Shown: positions 1 through 6,144, counted from the first letter of the stretch. The stretch is DNA of 7,466 nt from Spirochaetia bacterium (GCA_016195395.1 JACPZR010000010.1:1-7466), one strand, 5' to 3'. Notes: generated from the sequence alone by a model not told the origin. Made by a program: numbers and translations.

Positions 1-47
1 GGTGTGTTGCCGATTGTTTCAAGAATATTATTTGCTATTTTTTTCAT
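1..47 (-). CDS. cysK: Cysteine synthase A, N-terminal 16 codons only (runs off left edge)
   Basis: Reading leftward from an ATG at 47-45 gives [16 protein letters not shown]. The phrase ILETIGNTP is the N-terminal signature of PLP-dependent O-acetylserine sulfhydrylase, in which it continues as TPLVRL. The family makes cysteine from O-acetylserine and sulfide in the cytoplasm. Only this start is present, so the active-site lysine and the fold cannot be checked. No clear Shine-Dalgarno sequence precedes the ATG. The start overlaps the last 20 bases of the dnaE reading frame as it stands, and an AT-rich stretch with a 10-bp dyad lies just upstream. Cystathionine beta-synthase-type enzymes share this motif and remain possible. 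The family call is fairly safe because the motif is so characteristic, but it rests on 16 residues. Confidence 0.72.
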   Translation of the reverse strand, partial: MKKIANNILETIGNT

Positions 48-2925
48 AAGATGGAAAGCGAAGGTAAGAATTTTCAAAAAGCTTACTTTTGAAAATATTT
101 TTCACCGTGCCAGAAAAAAAATCCGAAAGATTCACCAGGTATTTCCCTTTCATCATTACAGGAATATCCGGCTGGAGCGCGCCGCGGTTTCTTTCGAGCG
201 CGGATGGGAAGATCATCGCCTGCATGGACGACGTCATGTCCTCTATGACGAGACGAGCCATCTGCTTGCCGGTCTTCGTGGGTTTGAACTGCACGGACGT
301 AATCACGCCCGCTACTTCCACCTTGTCCTGATTCTGTCTTCTCCAGAGCGATTCAAGGGTGGATGCATGGATGGAGCGGAGAGCGCGTTCGTACTTGGCC
401 AGCGGGTGCCCGCTCAAATAGAATCCCAGCATTTCTTTTTCTTTAGCCAGTCGCTCCCCTTCCGGCAGTTCCGAAACCGACGGGCCTTTGGGGATATTTT
501 CTGTGGCGCCCCCGCCGGATGCGGCGCCTGCGAACGCCCCAAAGAGCGATTCCTGGCCGGAGCGCTTGTCTTCTTGAACTTTCTGGCCGTGCAGAAGCGC
601 CATCTCGAGGGCCGTGCTCAGGGCCAGCCGTGAATATCCCAAGGAATCAAAACTACCGGCAAGGATCAAAGACTCTAGAGCGCGCCGGTTGCAGAGACGC
701 GTGTCAACATTCTCAATGAACTGGAAGAACGACTTAAACGTCCCCTGAAGCTTCCTGTGTTCCAGGATCGACTCCACCGCATGTTCACCCACGTTCTTTA
801 CCGCGGCGAGGCCGAATCGGATAACGCCTTCTTTGACGTATGTGAATCCAGCTTCCGACTCGTTGACGTCCGGGCCCAATATCTGAATCCCCATGTCCTT
901 GCACGCATTGATGTAAGGGACCAGATCCTCTGTCTTTCCGCGTTCACTGTCGAGCACGGCACGCATGTAATCGGTGGGGAAGTTTGCTTTCAGGTAGGCG
1001 GTCTGGTAAACCACCATCGCGTAGGCTGCGGAGTGCGACTTGTTGAAGCCGTATTCCGCGAATTTTGCCATCTGGTCATAGAGCTCGTCCGCGAATTTCT
1101 CTCCGTATCCCTGCGCCTTTGCTCCCGCCAGGAATTTCCCTTTCATCTCCGCCATCTTCTCGACGATCTTTTTGCCCATCGCTTTGCGGAGGGCATCCGA
1201 CTCAGCCGGCGTGAAGCCGCCGATCTTGCGGGAAACGAGCATCACCTGTTCCTGATACACAACGACGCCGTAGGTATCTTTGAGGATTTCTTCCAGGTCT
1301 GCGTGCGGGTAGACGACTTTCTCGCGGCCTTTCTTTCTGTTGATGTATGCTTCCGCCATCCCTGCCTGAAGCGGGCCGGGGCGGAAGAGGGCAATCAGAG
1401 CAATCAGATCTTCAAAACGGGTGGGCTGGATGCGGATTACGAACTCGCGCATGCCGCTCGATGATTCCAGCTGGAATACGCCGGTCACATCGCCCTTGTG
1501 AAGCGACTTGTATGTCTTCTCATCGTCCAAGGGGAGTGTGGCCATGTCGATCTTCTGGCCGGTGCGCGCTTCAATGGCGCGCACGCAGTTGTCGATGACG
1601 GTGAGGTTCCGGAGGCCCAGAAAGTCCATCTTGACGAGGCCCACGTCCGCAAGGCAGGACATCTCGTATTGGGTTACAAGGACGCGTTCGCCGCTTTTTT
1701 CCCCGGATGCACTCTTGGCTGCAACAGTGGCCATGGGCACAATGTCTTCCAGCGGCAGGGGGGAAATGACTACACCCGCGGCATGGACGCCGGTATTGCG
1801 GACGTTCCCTTCAAGGGTTTTAGCAAACGTAAAGAGCTTCTTTTGGACCTCGCCTTGCTCCGCGTATTGGCGCAGTTCCGACGACTGCTTGAGCGCGTCT
1901 TCAAGCGTTATGTTGAGTACATCAGGGAATTTCTTGGAGAGCTGGTTGGCCTCATCAAATGGAATATTCAGGACCCGCGCCACGTCCTTCAGGCAGGCTT
2001 TGGCCGCCATGGTGCCGTAGGTGATGATCTGGCCCACGCGGTCGCGGCCGTATTTTTCGCGGACGTAGTTGATGACTTCTTCCCGGCGGTCCGTGCAGAA
2101 GTCCACGTCGATATCGGGCATTTCCTTTCGTTCAGGGTTCAAAAACCGTTCAAACAGAAGATCGTAGCGGAGCGGGTCAATGTCCGTGATTCCCAGCGCA
2201 AACGAGATGATACTGCCCGCTGCCGAACCACGGCCGGGACCCACGGGGATGCCGTTTCTCTTGGCCCAGTTGATGAAGTCCTGAACAATGAGAAAGTAAC
2301 CCGAGAAATCCATCTTGGTGATGACAGAATATTCAAATTCGAAACGCTCCATGATTTTGGGCGTTAGTTCCGCGTAGCGTCGCTTCAGGCCTTCAATGGC
2401 CAGTTCACGGAGGTACTCGTCGAGGGTCTGGCCCGCGGGAACGTCGAACTTGGGGAGGAGGGGATTGCCAAACTGGAAGTTCAGGTCCACCATCTCTGCG
2501 ATTCTTACTGTATTATGGAAGGCATCCGGAAGTTCCGGGAAGAGGGCGGCCATTTCCTGGGGTGACTTCACATAGAATTCGCTGTTGAACCCGAATTGAA
2601 GCCTGTCCTCCATCGTCTTCTTTTGATTGATGCGCAGAAGAATGTCCTGGGCGGCCTGGTCTTCTTTGCGGAGAAAGTGGCTGTCGTTTGTGACGGCGAT
2701 GGGGATGCCGTTTCGTTTGGCGATTTCAATGTTTCCGCGCACAGCGGCGTCTTCTTCCGGGATGCCGTGCTTTTGGATCTCGAGAAAGAAGCGGCCGGGA
2801 AACATCTCGGAGAGCCGCCCTGCCAGGTTCGATGCCTCGTCCATGCGGCCCATGACCACTTTTCGCTGCACTTCTCCTGCCAAGCAGGCGGTCAGACAGA
2901 TGAGTCCCTCAGAGTGCTCTGCGAG
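28..2925 (-). CDS. dnaE: DNA polymerase III alpha subunit, main part (frame broken from its N-terminus)
   Basis: This is the catalytic subunit of the replicative polymerase. Residues are numbered from the in-frame TTG at 2883. The end of the PHP domain is visible (CLAGE, then the TNDSH metal-binding motif at 65-69). The polymerase core follows, with [11 protein letters not shown] at 214-224 and the catalytic PDIDVDF motif at 256-262, which carries active-site aspartates. [11 protein letters not shown], the [11 protein letters not shown] segment and a helix-hairpin-helix region ([11 protein letters not shown]) come next. QESLF at 777-781 fits a beta-clamp binding motif. An OB fold covers about 855-920. 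In-frame similarity begins at 2925 ([14 protein letters not shown]), not at a start codon, because the first 90 residues are in another frame and about 40 residues are missing between them. After LSD (near 921) the protein no longer looks like DnaE and ends about 30 residues later, so the usual C-terminal tau-binding domain is absent. Identity is certain; function as assembled is doubtful. Confidence 0.95.
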   Translation of the reverse strand, partial: LAEHSEGLICLTACLAGEVQRKVVMGRMDEASNLAGRLSEMFPGRFFLEIQKHGIPEEDAAVRGNIEIAKRNGIPIAVTNDSHFLRKEDQAAQDILLRINQKKTMEDRLQFGFNSEFYVKSPQEMAALFPELPDAFHNTVRIAEMVDLNFQFGNPLLPKFDVPAGQTLDEYLRELAIEGLKRRYAELTPKIMERFEFEYSVITKMDFSGYFLIVQDFINWAKRNGIPVGPGRGSAAGSIISFALGITDIDPLRYDLLFERFLNPERKEMPDIDVDFCTDRREEVINYVREKYGRDRVGQIITYGTMAAKACLKDVARVLNIPFDEANQLSKKFPDVLNITLEDALKQSSELRQYAEQGEVQKKLFTFAKTLEGNVRNTGVHAAGVVISPLPLEDIVPMATVAAKSASGEKSGERVLVTQYEMSCLADVGLVKMDFLGLRNLTVIDNCVRAIEARTGQKIDMATLPLDDEKTYKSLHKGDVTGVFQLESSSGMREFVIRIQPTRFEDLIALIALFRPGPLQAGMAEAYINRKKGREKVVYPHADLEEILKDTYGVVVYQEQVMLVSRKIGGFTPAESDALRKAMGKKIVEKMAEMKGKFLAGAKAQGYGEKFADELYDQMAKFAEYGFNKSHSAAYAMVVYQTAYLKANFPTDYMRAVLDSERGKTEDLVPYINACKDMGIQILGPDVNESEAGFTYVKEGVIRFGLAAVKNVGEHAVESILEHRKLQGTFKSFFQFIENVDTRLCNRRALESLILAGSFDSLGYSRLALSTALEMALLHGQKVQEDKRSGQESLFGAFAGAASGGGATENIPKGPSVSELPEGERLAKEKEMLGFYLSGHPLAKYERALRSIHASTLESLWRRQNQDKVEVAGVITSVQFKPTKTGKQMARLVIEDMTSSMQAMIFPSALERNRGALQPDIPVMMKGKYLVNLSDFFSGTVKNIFKSKLFENSYLRFPSYEKNSK
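70..96. promoter_or_regulatory. Perfect 10-bp inverted repeat between dnaE end and cysK start
   Basis: ATTTTCAAAA at 70-79 and TTTTGAAAAT at 87-96 are perfect inverted copies separated by 7 bases. The dyad lies 23-49 bases upstream of the cysK ATG in a stretch much richer in A and T than the dnaE coding sequence. It could be an operator or a weak hairpin at the end of dnaE. It lacks a GC-rich stem, so a strong intrinsic terminator is unlikely. Its place just before cysK favours a regulatory site, but no known regulator can be named. Confidence 0.45.
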
Positions 2926-3194
2926 TGATAGTTGTTGCCGTCCGCCAGCCTTTCTTCGTGCTTCTTCTCTCTGCGGCTGCCGGGCGCCACGTAGAACTCG
3001 CAGCCGATGATGGGCTTCACACCCTTCTTTACCGCCGCTTTATAGAACTCCACGGTCCCAAACATATTCCCGTGGTCCGTCATGGCCACGGAGGTCATGC
3101 CCAGCTTCTTGACATGATCCATCAAATCCGGAATCCGGATAGCGCCGTCCAAAAGGCTATAACTGGTATGTAAATGTAAGTGCGCGAAATCCAC
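2892..3194 (-). CDS. dnaE: DNA polymerase III alpha subunit, N-terminal PHP fragment (out of frame with the rest)
   Basis: A GTG start at 3194, preceded by GAGGG nine bases upstream, begins [18 protein letters not shown]. This is the PHP-domain start of DnaE with its HxH metal-binding motif, followed by TDHGNMFG (residues 39-46) and IGCEFYV (63-69). The family sequence holds up to NNYH at residue 90 (2927-2925). The frame then yields ten unrelated residues and stops at 2892. The continuation [15 protein letters not shown] lies in the neighbouring frame immediately after. DnaE proteins normally have about 40 residues between NNYH and HSEGL (a strand and helix region that includes a GY.NL segment and a YKPR-like segment). 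These are missing, so this is a deletion of about 120 bases with length 1 modulo 3, not a single-base slip. The two pieces are one gene. Confidence 0.9.
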   Translation of the reverse strand: MDFAHLHLHTSYSLLDGAIRIPDLMDHVKKLGMTSVAMTDHGNMFGTVEFYKAAVKKGVKPIIGCEFYVAPGSRREKKHEERLADGNNYHSQSTLRDSSV

Positions 3195-3203
3195 GGCCGA
3201 ATG

Positions 3204-3208
3204 CCCTC
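3204..3208 (-). promoter_or_regulatory. Ribosome binding site fixing the dnaE GTG start
   Basis: Read on the minus strand this is GAGGG, with nine bases before GTG at 3194-3192. It supports the GTG start of the PHP domain. The ATG farther upstream (minus-strand ATGTCTCC) is in a different frame. Confidence 0.6.
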
Positions 3209-3222
3209 AGGAGACATAATGG

Positions 3223-3266
3223 GGAGTCCACCCCGGCGCGCAAGTACTGAATTGGGTCGGGACTCC
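3223..3266 (-). other. Inverted repeat in the dnaE leader
   Basis: GGAGTCC at 3223-3229 and GGACTCC at 3260-3266 are perfect inverted copies with a 30-base loop. They lie between the predicted transcription start (about 3287) and the dnaE ribosome binding site. The stem could form in the dnaE mRNA leader. It lacks a T tract, so it is not a terminator. The long loop and short arms mean it may be chance. Confidence 0.3.
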
Positions 3267-3293
3267 AAACATTGTCGGTTGGGAGGCAGTCAG

Positions 3294-3322
3294 ATAGTAT
3301 ACGGGCGTGTAGTATTTGTCAA
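3294..3322 (-). promoter_or_regulatory. Sigma70-type promoter of dnaE
   Basis: On the minus strand a perfect -35 box TTGACA (3322-3317) is followed, after exactly 17 bases, by TACTAT (3299-3294), a good -10 box. Transcription would start near 3287, giving a leader of about 93 bases before the dnaE GTG. Nothing comparable is seen elsewhere in the window. Its position directly upstream of an essential replication gene makes it credible. Confidence 0.75.
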
Positions 3323-3510
3323 GATGAAATTGCAGGCGGATAAGGGGATGGGAGGGGAGGAAGGATGTGCTGCCGGCCGGACTCTCGGCCTCGCGCCCTC
3401 TTGTGATCCCTGCCCGGATCGTGGCCCGCGTTCAACGCAGATCCGGTCCCTGCCTCTGACATCCGCAAATGCGCTTGATGCGGGTGCCGTATGCTGTAAG
3501 CCGATCAAAA

Positions 3511-3855
3511 ATGCGGATTTCTGAGGCGGCGCTGCGATTTGCAGTACCGCGGCACCATATCGACTATTGGCGTAGAACCGGGCTCTTATCCACCCGGGAA
3601 GCCGACCTGGGTTTCGATGATATCCTGAAAGTCAGGTTGATCTCCAATCTACGCCGGCGCGGGTTCACACTCCAGCGGATCCGCTCCGCAGTCACGCGCT
3701 GCGTCGACAGGCGGACATGGCACCGCGACCTGTTTCTGCATGAGACCGGCCACCTGCTCATGCGCGATCTGTCCGGTTCTCCGCTCGAACCCGAATCGTC
3801 TCAGCTCTGCGCAAAGCCATCCGTGAGATTTTGTCGAAGGACCCCGGACACGTAG
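3511..3855 (+). CDS. MerR-type DNA-binding segment of a regulator (frame lost near 3805)
   Basis: From ATG 3511 the protein starts MRISEAALRFAVPRHHIDYW and continues RRTGLL, a typical MerR winged-helix start: recognition helix, then the YWRRTGLL wing entry. GFDDILKVRLISNLRRRGFTLQRIRSAV is the second helical pair. HETGHLLMRDLSG followed by LEPESSQL resembles the conserved tail that links MerR domains to TPR repeats in this family. Real similarity ends at SSQL (about 3807); the remaining residues to the stop at 3855 are out of frame. The TPR continuation sits one frame away. An earlier in-frame ATG exists at 3469, but the 14 extra residues fit no family pattern, and MerR proteins usually start one or two residues before the first helix, so 3511 is preferred. 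No cysteine ligands are seen, so this is not a metal sensor of the MerR type proper. The target DNA is unknown. Confidence 0.72.
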   Translation: MRISEAALRFAVPRHHIDYWRRTGLLSTREADLGFDDILKVRLISNLRRRGFTLQRIRSAVTRCVDRRTWHRDLFLHETGHLLMRDLSGSPLEPESSQLCAKPSVRFCRRTPDT

Positions 3856-4193
3856 GCGCGCGCATTGAGGCCGGAAACATTGCCTTTGAAGAAGGCCGCC
3901 TCGACGAAGCCATCACGCACTACGAGAAGGCTCTCGAAAAAGACCCGGACTGCGTGGAAGCGATCTACAACGCCGCGAATATTTACTTCAAACAGAAGAA
4001 ATATGCAGTTGCCATCCGCTGGTTCCACCGGTGCATTGAGCTGGATTCAGAGTTCCCGGAGTCTTACTACAATCTTGCGCAAGCGCGCATGACGCCGCGG
4101 AGAATATTTTTTCCAGCATCAGCCTCCTTGAACTCAAACGTTCCGCCCGCCTTTTGTGCGAGCTGGGAGAGGCGGACCTTGAGGACTTCGTAA
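3795..4193 (+). CDS. TPR-repeat segment, probable C-terminal part of the MerR-type regulator
   Basis: The frame reads RIVSALRKAIREIL from 3792 and then tetratricopeptide repeats. RIVSALRKAIREILSKDP looks like the second helix of a TPR whose first helix is missing. Two full 34-residue repeats follow: from VGARIEAGNIAFEEGRLDEA, and from CVEAIYNAANIYFKQKKYAV. Both have the G/A-Y/F-A-P spacing. A third repeat starts FPESYYNLAQA and breaks off in helix A near 4083; residues from there to the stop at 4193 show no TPR pattern. There is no start codon with a ribosome binding site (only a TTG at 3831 inside the helix), which is consistent with this being the continuation of the MerR segment. TPRs bind partner proteins. 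MerR-TPR fusions occur in spirochaetes and other bacteria; their ligands are mostly unknown. Confidence 0.7.
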   Translation: MVSALRKAIREILSKDPGHVGARIEAGNIAFEEGRLDEAITHYEKALEKDPDCVEAIYNAANIYFKQKKYAVAIRWFHRCIELDSEFPESYYNLAQARMTPRRIFFPASASLNSNVPPAFCASWERRTLRTS

Positions 4194-4996
4194 AGAAATA
4201 TTCCGGCGTCATCATTTTCCTTTTGAACGTCCTCGATAAACCGCGGGCGCACGAGCTGTTGTCACGGCTGACGGACCCTTCGATCACATATCTCGTGGAA
4301 GAGGAGCTCCGGCTCCATCTCATCCGTGAAGTGGGCCGCGTTTCCGGGAATCTCGACGAATTGGTGGATCTCTCGAATTACCTGGAGGCCATCGACAAGG
4401 CGGGGTCGTCGGGAACACTTGTGGACGGGGCGGACCGCGTTCTGGCCCTTCTGAACCGCATGGCCGCCTCGCGCTCGCGCACTCACTTTGCTTATCTCGA
4501 CACGTTGGATGAGAAGCGTCTGCGCCGGGTCTTTGCAGCTCTCACCCAGAGAAACATTCATGTTTCGTACGGCGTGATTCTCCACTGTTCCGAGAAGGTG
4601 CTTTGTCTGGTTCTTGATGAGATTGCCCAGGCGTTCCCGCAGTGTTTGTCAGTCTGCCCGGAAAGCCTTTTGTATCTGCGGCTGGGACGGGAACACTCGA
4701 TTTATCTGAATGCCAAGATCTTTAAACACCTGCCCGAGCGCGCCAGAAACAATCTCACCCGGTTGGACACGGTGCGTCGCCGCTTTGATACAATGTACGC
4801 GTCCGTTGCGAAACTCACAGGGCCCAGCCGCCGCCAGGAAACCATGCAGCTGATCAGTGGGATTCTGGATGAAACAGACCCGGATCTGCACAGCCTTCTT
4901 TTGTCGGAATTGTCTGCGCGCGGGGGCCTGAACGATGCGGATTCGGAGCTTTTGCGGGCGCTGGCCACGGCGCGCTCAAGCCGCACCCGGCAGTGA
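4088..4996 (+). CDS. FliG-related helical protein lacking its start
   Basis: The open frame has family-like sequence from about 4088 (HDAAENIFSS) to a TGA at 4994. The first internal start codon is TTG at 4154, with no ribosome binding site, so the true start appears lost at the junction with the TPR segment. The segment at 4205-4462 (GVIIFLLNVLDKPRAHELL, IREVGRVSGNLDELVDL, DGADRVLALLNRM) follows the pattern of the FliG N-terminal domain (LLSLGEEAAAEVLKHL, ...GRVS..., GG.EYAREIL). The segment at 4484-4648 (FAYLDTLDEKRLRRVFAAL, SEKVLCLVLDEI) resembles the FliG C-terminal domain (FEDL.LLDDR.IQR.L...). The rest is helical. There is no signal peptide or membrane segment. FliG is the flagellar rotor protein, and spirochaetes carry extra FliG-like copies, but no flagellar gene is nearby. 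The match is by eye and moderate; another helical-repeat protein (MgtE-N-like, HEAT-like) is possible. Confidence 0.5.
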   Translation, partial: HDAAENIFSSISLLELKRSARLLCELGEADLEDFVKKYSGVIIFLLNVLDKPRAHELLSRLTDPSITYLVEEELRLHLIREVGRVSGNLDELVDLSNYLEAIDKAGSSGTLVDGADRVLALLNRMAASRSRTHFAYLDTLDEKRLRRVFAALTQRNIHVSYGVILHCSEKVLCLVLDEIAQAFPQCLSVCPESLLYLRLGREHSIYLNAKIFKHLPERARNNLTRLDTVRRRFDTMYASVAKLTGPSRRQETMQLISGILDETDPDLHSLLLSELSARGGLNDADSELLRALATARSSRTRQ

Positions 4997-5047
4997 ACCG
5001 GCTCGCGCCCGCGCTGCCAGATCTTGCGCGCCGGGCGGTCCACAGAA
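4997..5047. other. Short GC-rich gap between convergent genes
   Basis: The rightward FliG-like gene and the leftward cyclase converge with 51 bases between their stops. The gap contains GC-rich arms around an AGATCT palindrome (GCCCGCGC ... GCGCGCCGGGC) that could fold with a bulge, possibly serving as a bidirectional terminator. There is no T tract on either side, so no terminator is claimed. Confidence 0.35.
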
Positions 5048-5587
5048 TCAATCGACGCCGCTGACAGCGTACACCCGCAACTCGGATTTCCGCCCGCGTA
5101 CCTGGAGTGTGTCTACGTATTCAAAGGCGAGGCCGGTCTGCTCGGTGATTTCGTCGACCGCTTCCTGCGTTACGAGGACATGCCGTTGGTAGTGGCGGGT
5201 CAGATGCTCCAGGCGCGAGGCAGCGTTCACCGCGTCAGAGATCACCGTTGAATCCATTCGTTCCGACTCACCGACTGTCCCGAGCATCAGGTTGCCTGTA
5301 TGAATTCCCACACCCACCTCAATGTCCGCGAAACCTTTTCCTGCGCGCCGCGCATTGTAAACCCTGAGCGCGTTCTGCATGTCAACGGCTGCGCGGACAG
5401 CATCGCCCGGGTTTCCGGGAAAGAGCGCCATGATGGCGTCCCCAATGTATTTGTCCGTGAAGCCGTTGTGCGCGCGTATGATCGGGCCCACCCTGCCGAG
5501 CACGGCATTGATGAACTCGAAGTTCTCAGAAGGCGACATGCTTTCCGAGAGAGCCGTGAATCCGTAGATGTCCGCAAACAGGCACAA
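5048..5587 (-). CDS. Class III adenylate/guanylate cyclase catalytic domain (5' part lost)
   Basis: The catalytic domain makes cAMP or cGMP from ATP or GTP. Numbered from the TTG at 5587, the key sites are: LFADIYGFT with metal-binding D6; GFTDKYIGDAIMALF with K46 (purine contact) and metal ligand D50; IGVGIHTG-like VGVGIHTGNLMLGTVGE; and VISDAVNAASRLE with N121 and R125 for the transition state. All catalytic residues appear present. K46 leans toward adenylate cyclase, but specificity is not settled. The domain ends normally (KSELRVYAVSG). The TTG is not a credible start: the sequence just upstream, in another frame, reads MTQAFSRFVP, the conserved segment that normally sits about 27 residues before LFADI. 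The linker between (EFL..LG......LGD) is absent, so about 80 bases are missing. The sensor domain usual in this group is also not seen. Confidence 0.88.
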   Translation of the reverse strand: MCLFADIYGFTALSESMSPSENFEFINAVLGRVGPIIRAHNGFTDKYIGDAIMALFPGNPGDAVRAAVDMQNALRVYNARRAGKGFADIEVGVGIHTGNLMLGTVGESERMDSTVISDAVNAASRLEHLTRHYQRHVLVTQEAVDEITEQTGLAFEYVDTLQVRGRKSELRVYAVSGVD

Positions 5588-5690
5588 ACCGCGAGAATGC
5601 CTGCGTCATCCGGCTCTGCTTTGCAAGCGCGGCCGCCTGTCCGGCTTCCTTTTCCGCCTTCAAGAGGGAAAGGGAAGGGCGGTCTTTCAC
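5581..5690 (-). pseudogene. Upstream coiled-coil fragment of the same cyclase (other frame)
   Basis: Read leftward from a GTG at 5690-5688, the frame gives MKDRPSLSLLKAEKEAGQ, then AAALAKQSRMTQAFSRFV, ending at P in 5582-5581. This is a charged helical linker followed by the RFVP signature found just N-terminal to cyclase domains in spirochaetes and related bacteria. It continues directly into the catalytic domain only by a frame change. The GTG has no good ribosome binding site, and the frame stays open a little farther upstream to about 5755, across the terminator-like repeat, where it hits a stop. The true N-terminus with a sensor domain is probably missing. Fewer than 40 codons are present. 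Confidence 0.6.
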
Positions 5691-5718
5691 GTTATGGCCT
5701 GCCTTGGCAGACTTGCAG

Positions 5719-5750
5719 AAAAGGGCGATGTCAAGTGCTAAAAATCGCCC
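5719..5750 (-). terminator. Probable intrinsic terminator after the 91-residue gene
   Basis: On the minus strand GGGCGAT (5750-5744) and ATCGCCC (5729-5723) form a perfect 7-bp stem with a 14-base loop. Four T residues follow at once (5722-5719). It lies 33 bases past the stop of the leftward gene. The T run is short, so termination may be partial; read-through would enter the cyclase. Confidence 0.55.
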
Positions 5751-5762
5751 AATTCAATGATC

Positions 5763-5783
5763 AATCGCCCTGTTTTGAAGGGC
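5763..5783 (-). other. Hairpin just after the stop codon, competing with the terminator
   Basis: On the minus strand GCCCT (5783-5779) pairs with AGGGC (5771-5767) across a 7-base loop, starting at the base right after the TAA stop. The right arm extends into GGGCGATT (5770-5763), a direct copy of the terminator left arm region (5750-5743), so it could also pair with ATCGCCC at 5729-5723. Confidence 0.4.
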
Positions 5784-6059
5784 TTATGCCGCGTAGAAGT
5801 CGGCTTTTACGATTTCTTCCAAATGCACAGTGACAGGGATGCCCTGGATATTGTGGCGGACCACATGATCGCCTTCCAAGCGACGGTTCTTGTCTAGTTC
5901 AACCACGCTTCCGTCTTTGAGGTGCAGGATGATGTCGATTCCCCGGAATTGGATATATTGTTCCAGTTGTTTCTTGAATTCGATATTCTTCAGTTTCACA
6001 CGGTTCTCCCAGTTGTCCCCTGCGGGGTCATTATGTCTCTTCCCGTAGATGTACGACAC
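5784..6059 (-). CDS. Unrecognised 91-residue conserved-looking small protein
   Basis: I do not recognise this family. The chosen GTG start (6059-6057) has AAGGG six bases upstream. The frame stays open farther upstream to 6218, but that extension overlaps the rpsU coding region on the other strand and is low-complexity in character. The protein begins MSYIYGKRHNDPAGDNWENR, then a basic, amphipathic helix (KLKNIEFKKQLEQYIQFRG, 22-40). A strongly patterned beta-rich half follows (IDIILHLKDGSVVELDKN, then GIPVTVHLEEIVKADFYA), which suggests a small beta barrel or sheet. There is no signal peptide, membrane helix or cysteine pair. It is divergent from rpsU, 85 bases away, and on the same strand upstream of the cyclase, from which it is separated by a terminator-like structure. 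A nucleic-acid or ligand-binding role is conceivable but not shown. Confidence 0.65.
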   Translation of the reverse strand: MSYIYGKRHNDPAGDNWENRVKLKNIEFKKQLEQYIQFRGIDIILHLKDGSVVELDKNRRLEGDHVVRHNIQGIPVTVHLEEIVKADFYAA

Positions 6060-6096
6060 ATTCTGCCCTTCTCTTGAGCAAAAAACATTTGACGGA

Positions 6097-6107
6097 GTCA
6101 CTGTGAC
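6097..6107. promoter_or_regulatory. GTCAC-T-GTGAC dyad in the divergent rpsU promoter region
   Basis: The 85-base gap between the leftward 91-residue gene and rpsU contains a perfect 5+5 palindrome, GTCAC and GTGAC around one base. It could be an operator shared by both genes. Arms of five bases are short enough to occur by chance. No clean -35/-10 pair was found for either gene; TTGACG at 6089-6094 has no properly spaced -10. Confidence 0.3.
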
Positions 6108-6144
6108 ATAAAAACGTGCCCTCTTTGGGGGTTGAGCCGACCTA

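Larger units (their letters stand above)
3195..3510. other. Divergent intergenic region between dnaE and the merR-like gene
   Basis: This 316-base stretch separates leftward dnaE from the rightward MerR-like gene. It holds the dnaE ribosome binding site, leader and promoter described separately. It also has two further inverted repeats: GGCCG/CGGCC (3375-3379 and 3386-3390, 6-base loop) and CCGGATC/GATCCGG (3414-3420 and 3440-3446, 19-base loop). No protein-coding segment with family similarity and no tRNA-like cloverleaf was seen. No convincing promoter for the rightward gene was found. Confidence 0.6.

Noticed and set aside
757..2367. Long plus-strand open frames (up to 289 codons) opposite dnaE
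   Set aside because: They are antisense to clearly coding dnaE, show no family pattern, and have the usual shadow composition from its codon bias.
2883..2930. Programmed frameshift in dnaE
   Set aside because: A slip would keep all residues, but about 40 conserved residues are missing; no slippery heptamer is seen at the junction.
2883..2930. Intein or mobile element insertion at the dnaE break
   Set aside because: Sequence is lost, not gained; no splice motifs or repeats of an element occur there.
3290..3508. Small minus-strand open frame upstream of dnaE
   Set aside because: It begins within the promoter region and has no ribosome binding site or recognisable pattern.
6089..6120. TTGACG as a -35 box for rpsU
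   Set aside because: The nearest AT-rich hexamers give a spacer of about 12-14 bases, too short for sigma70, and no better -10 is present.
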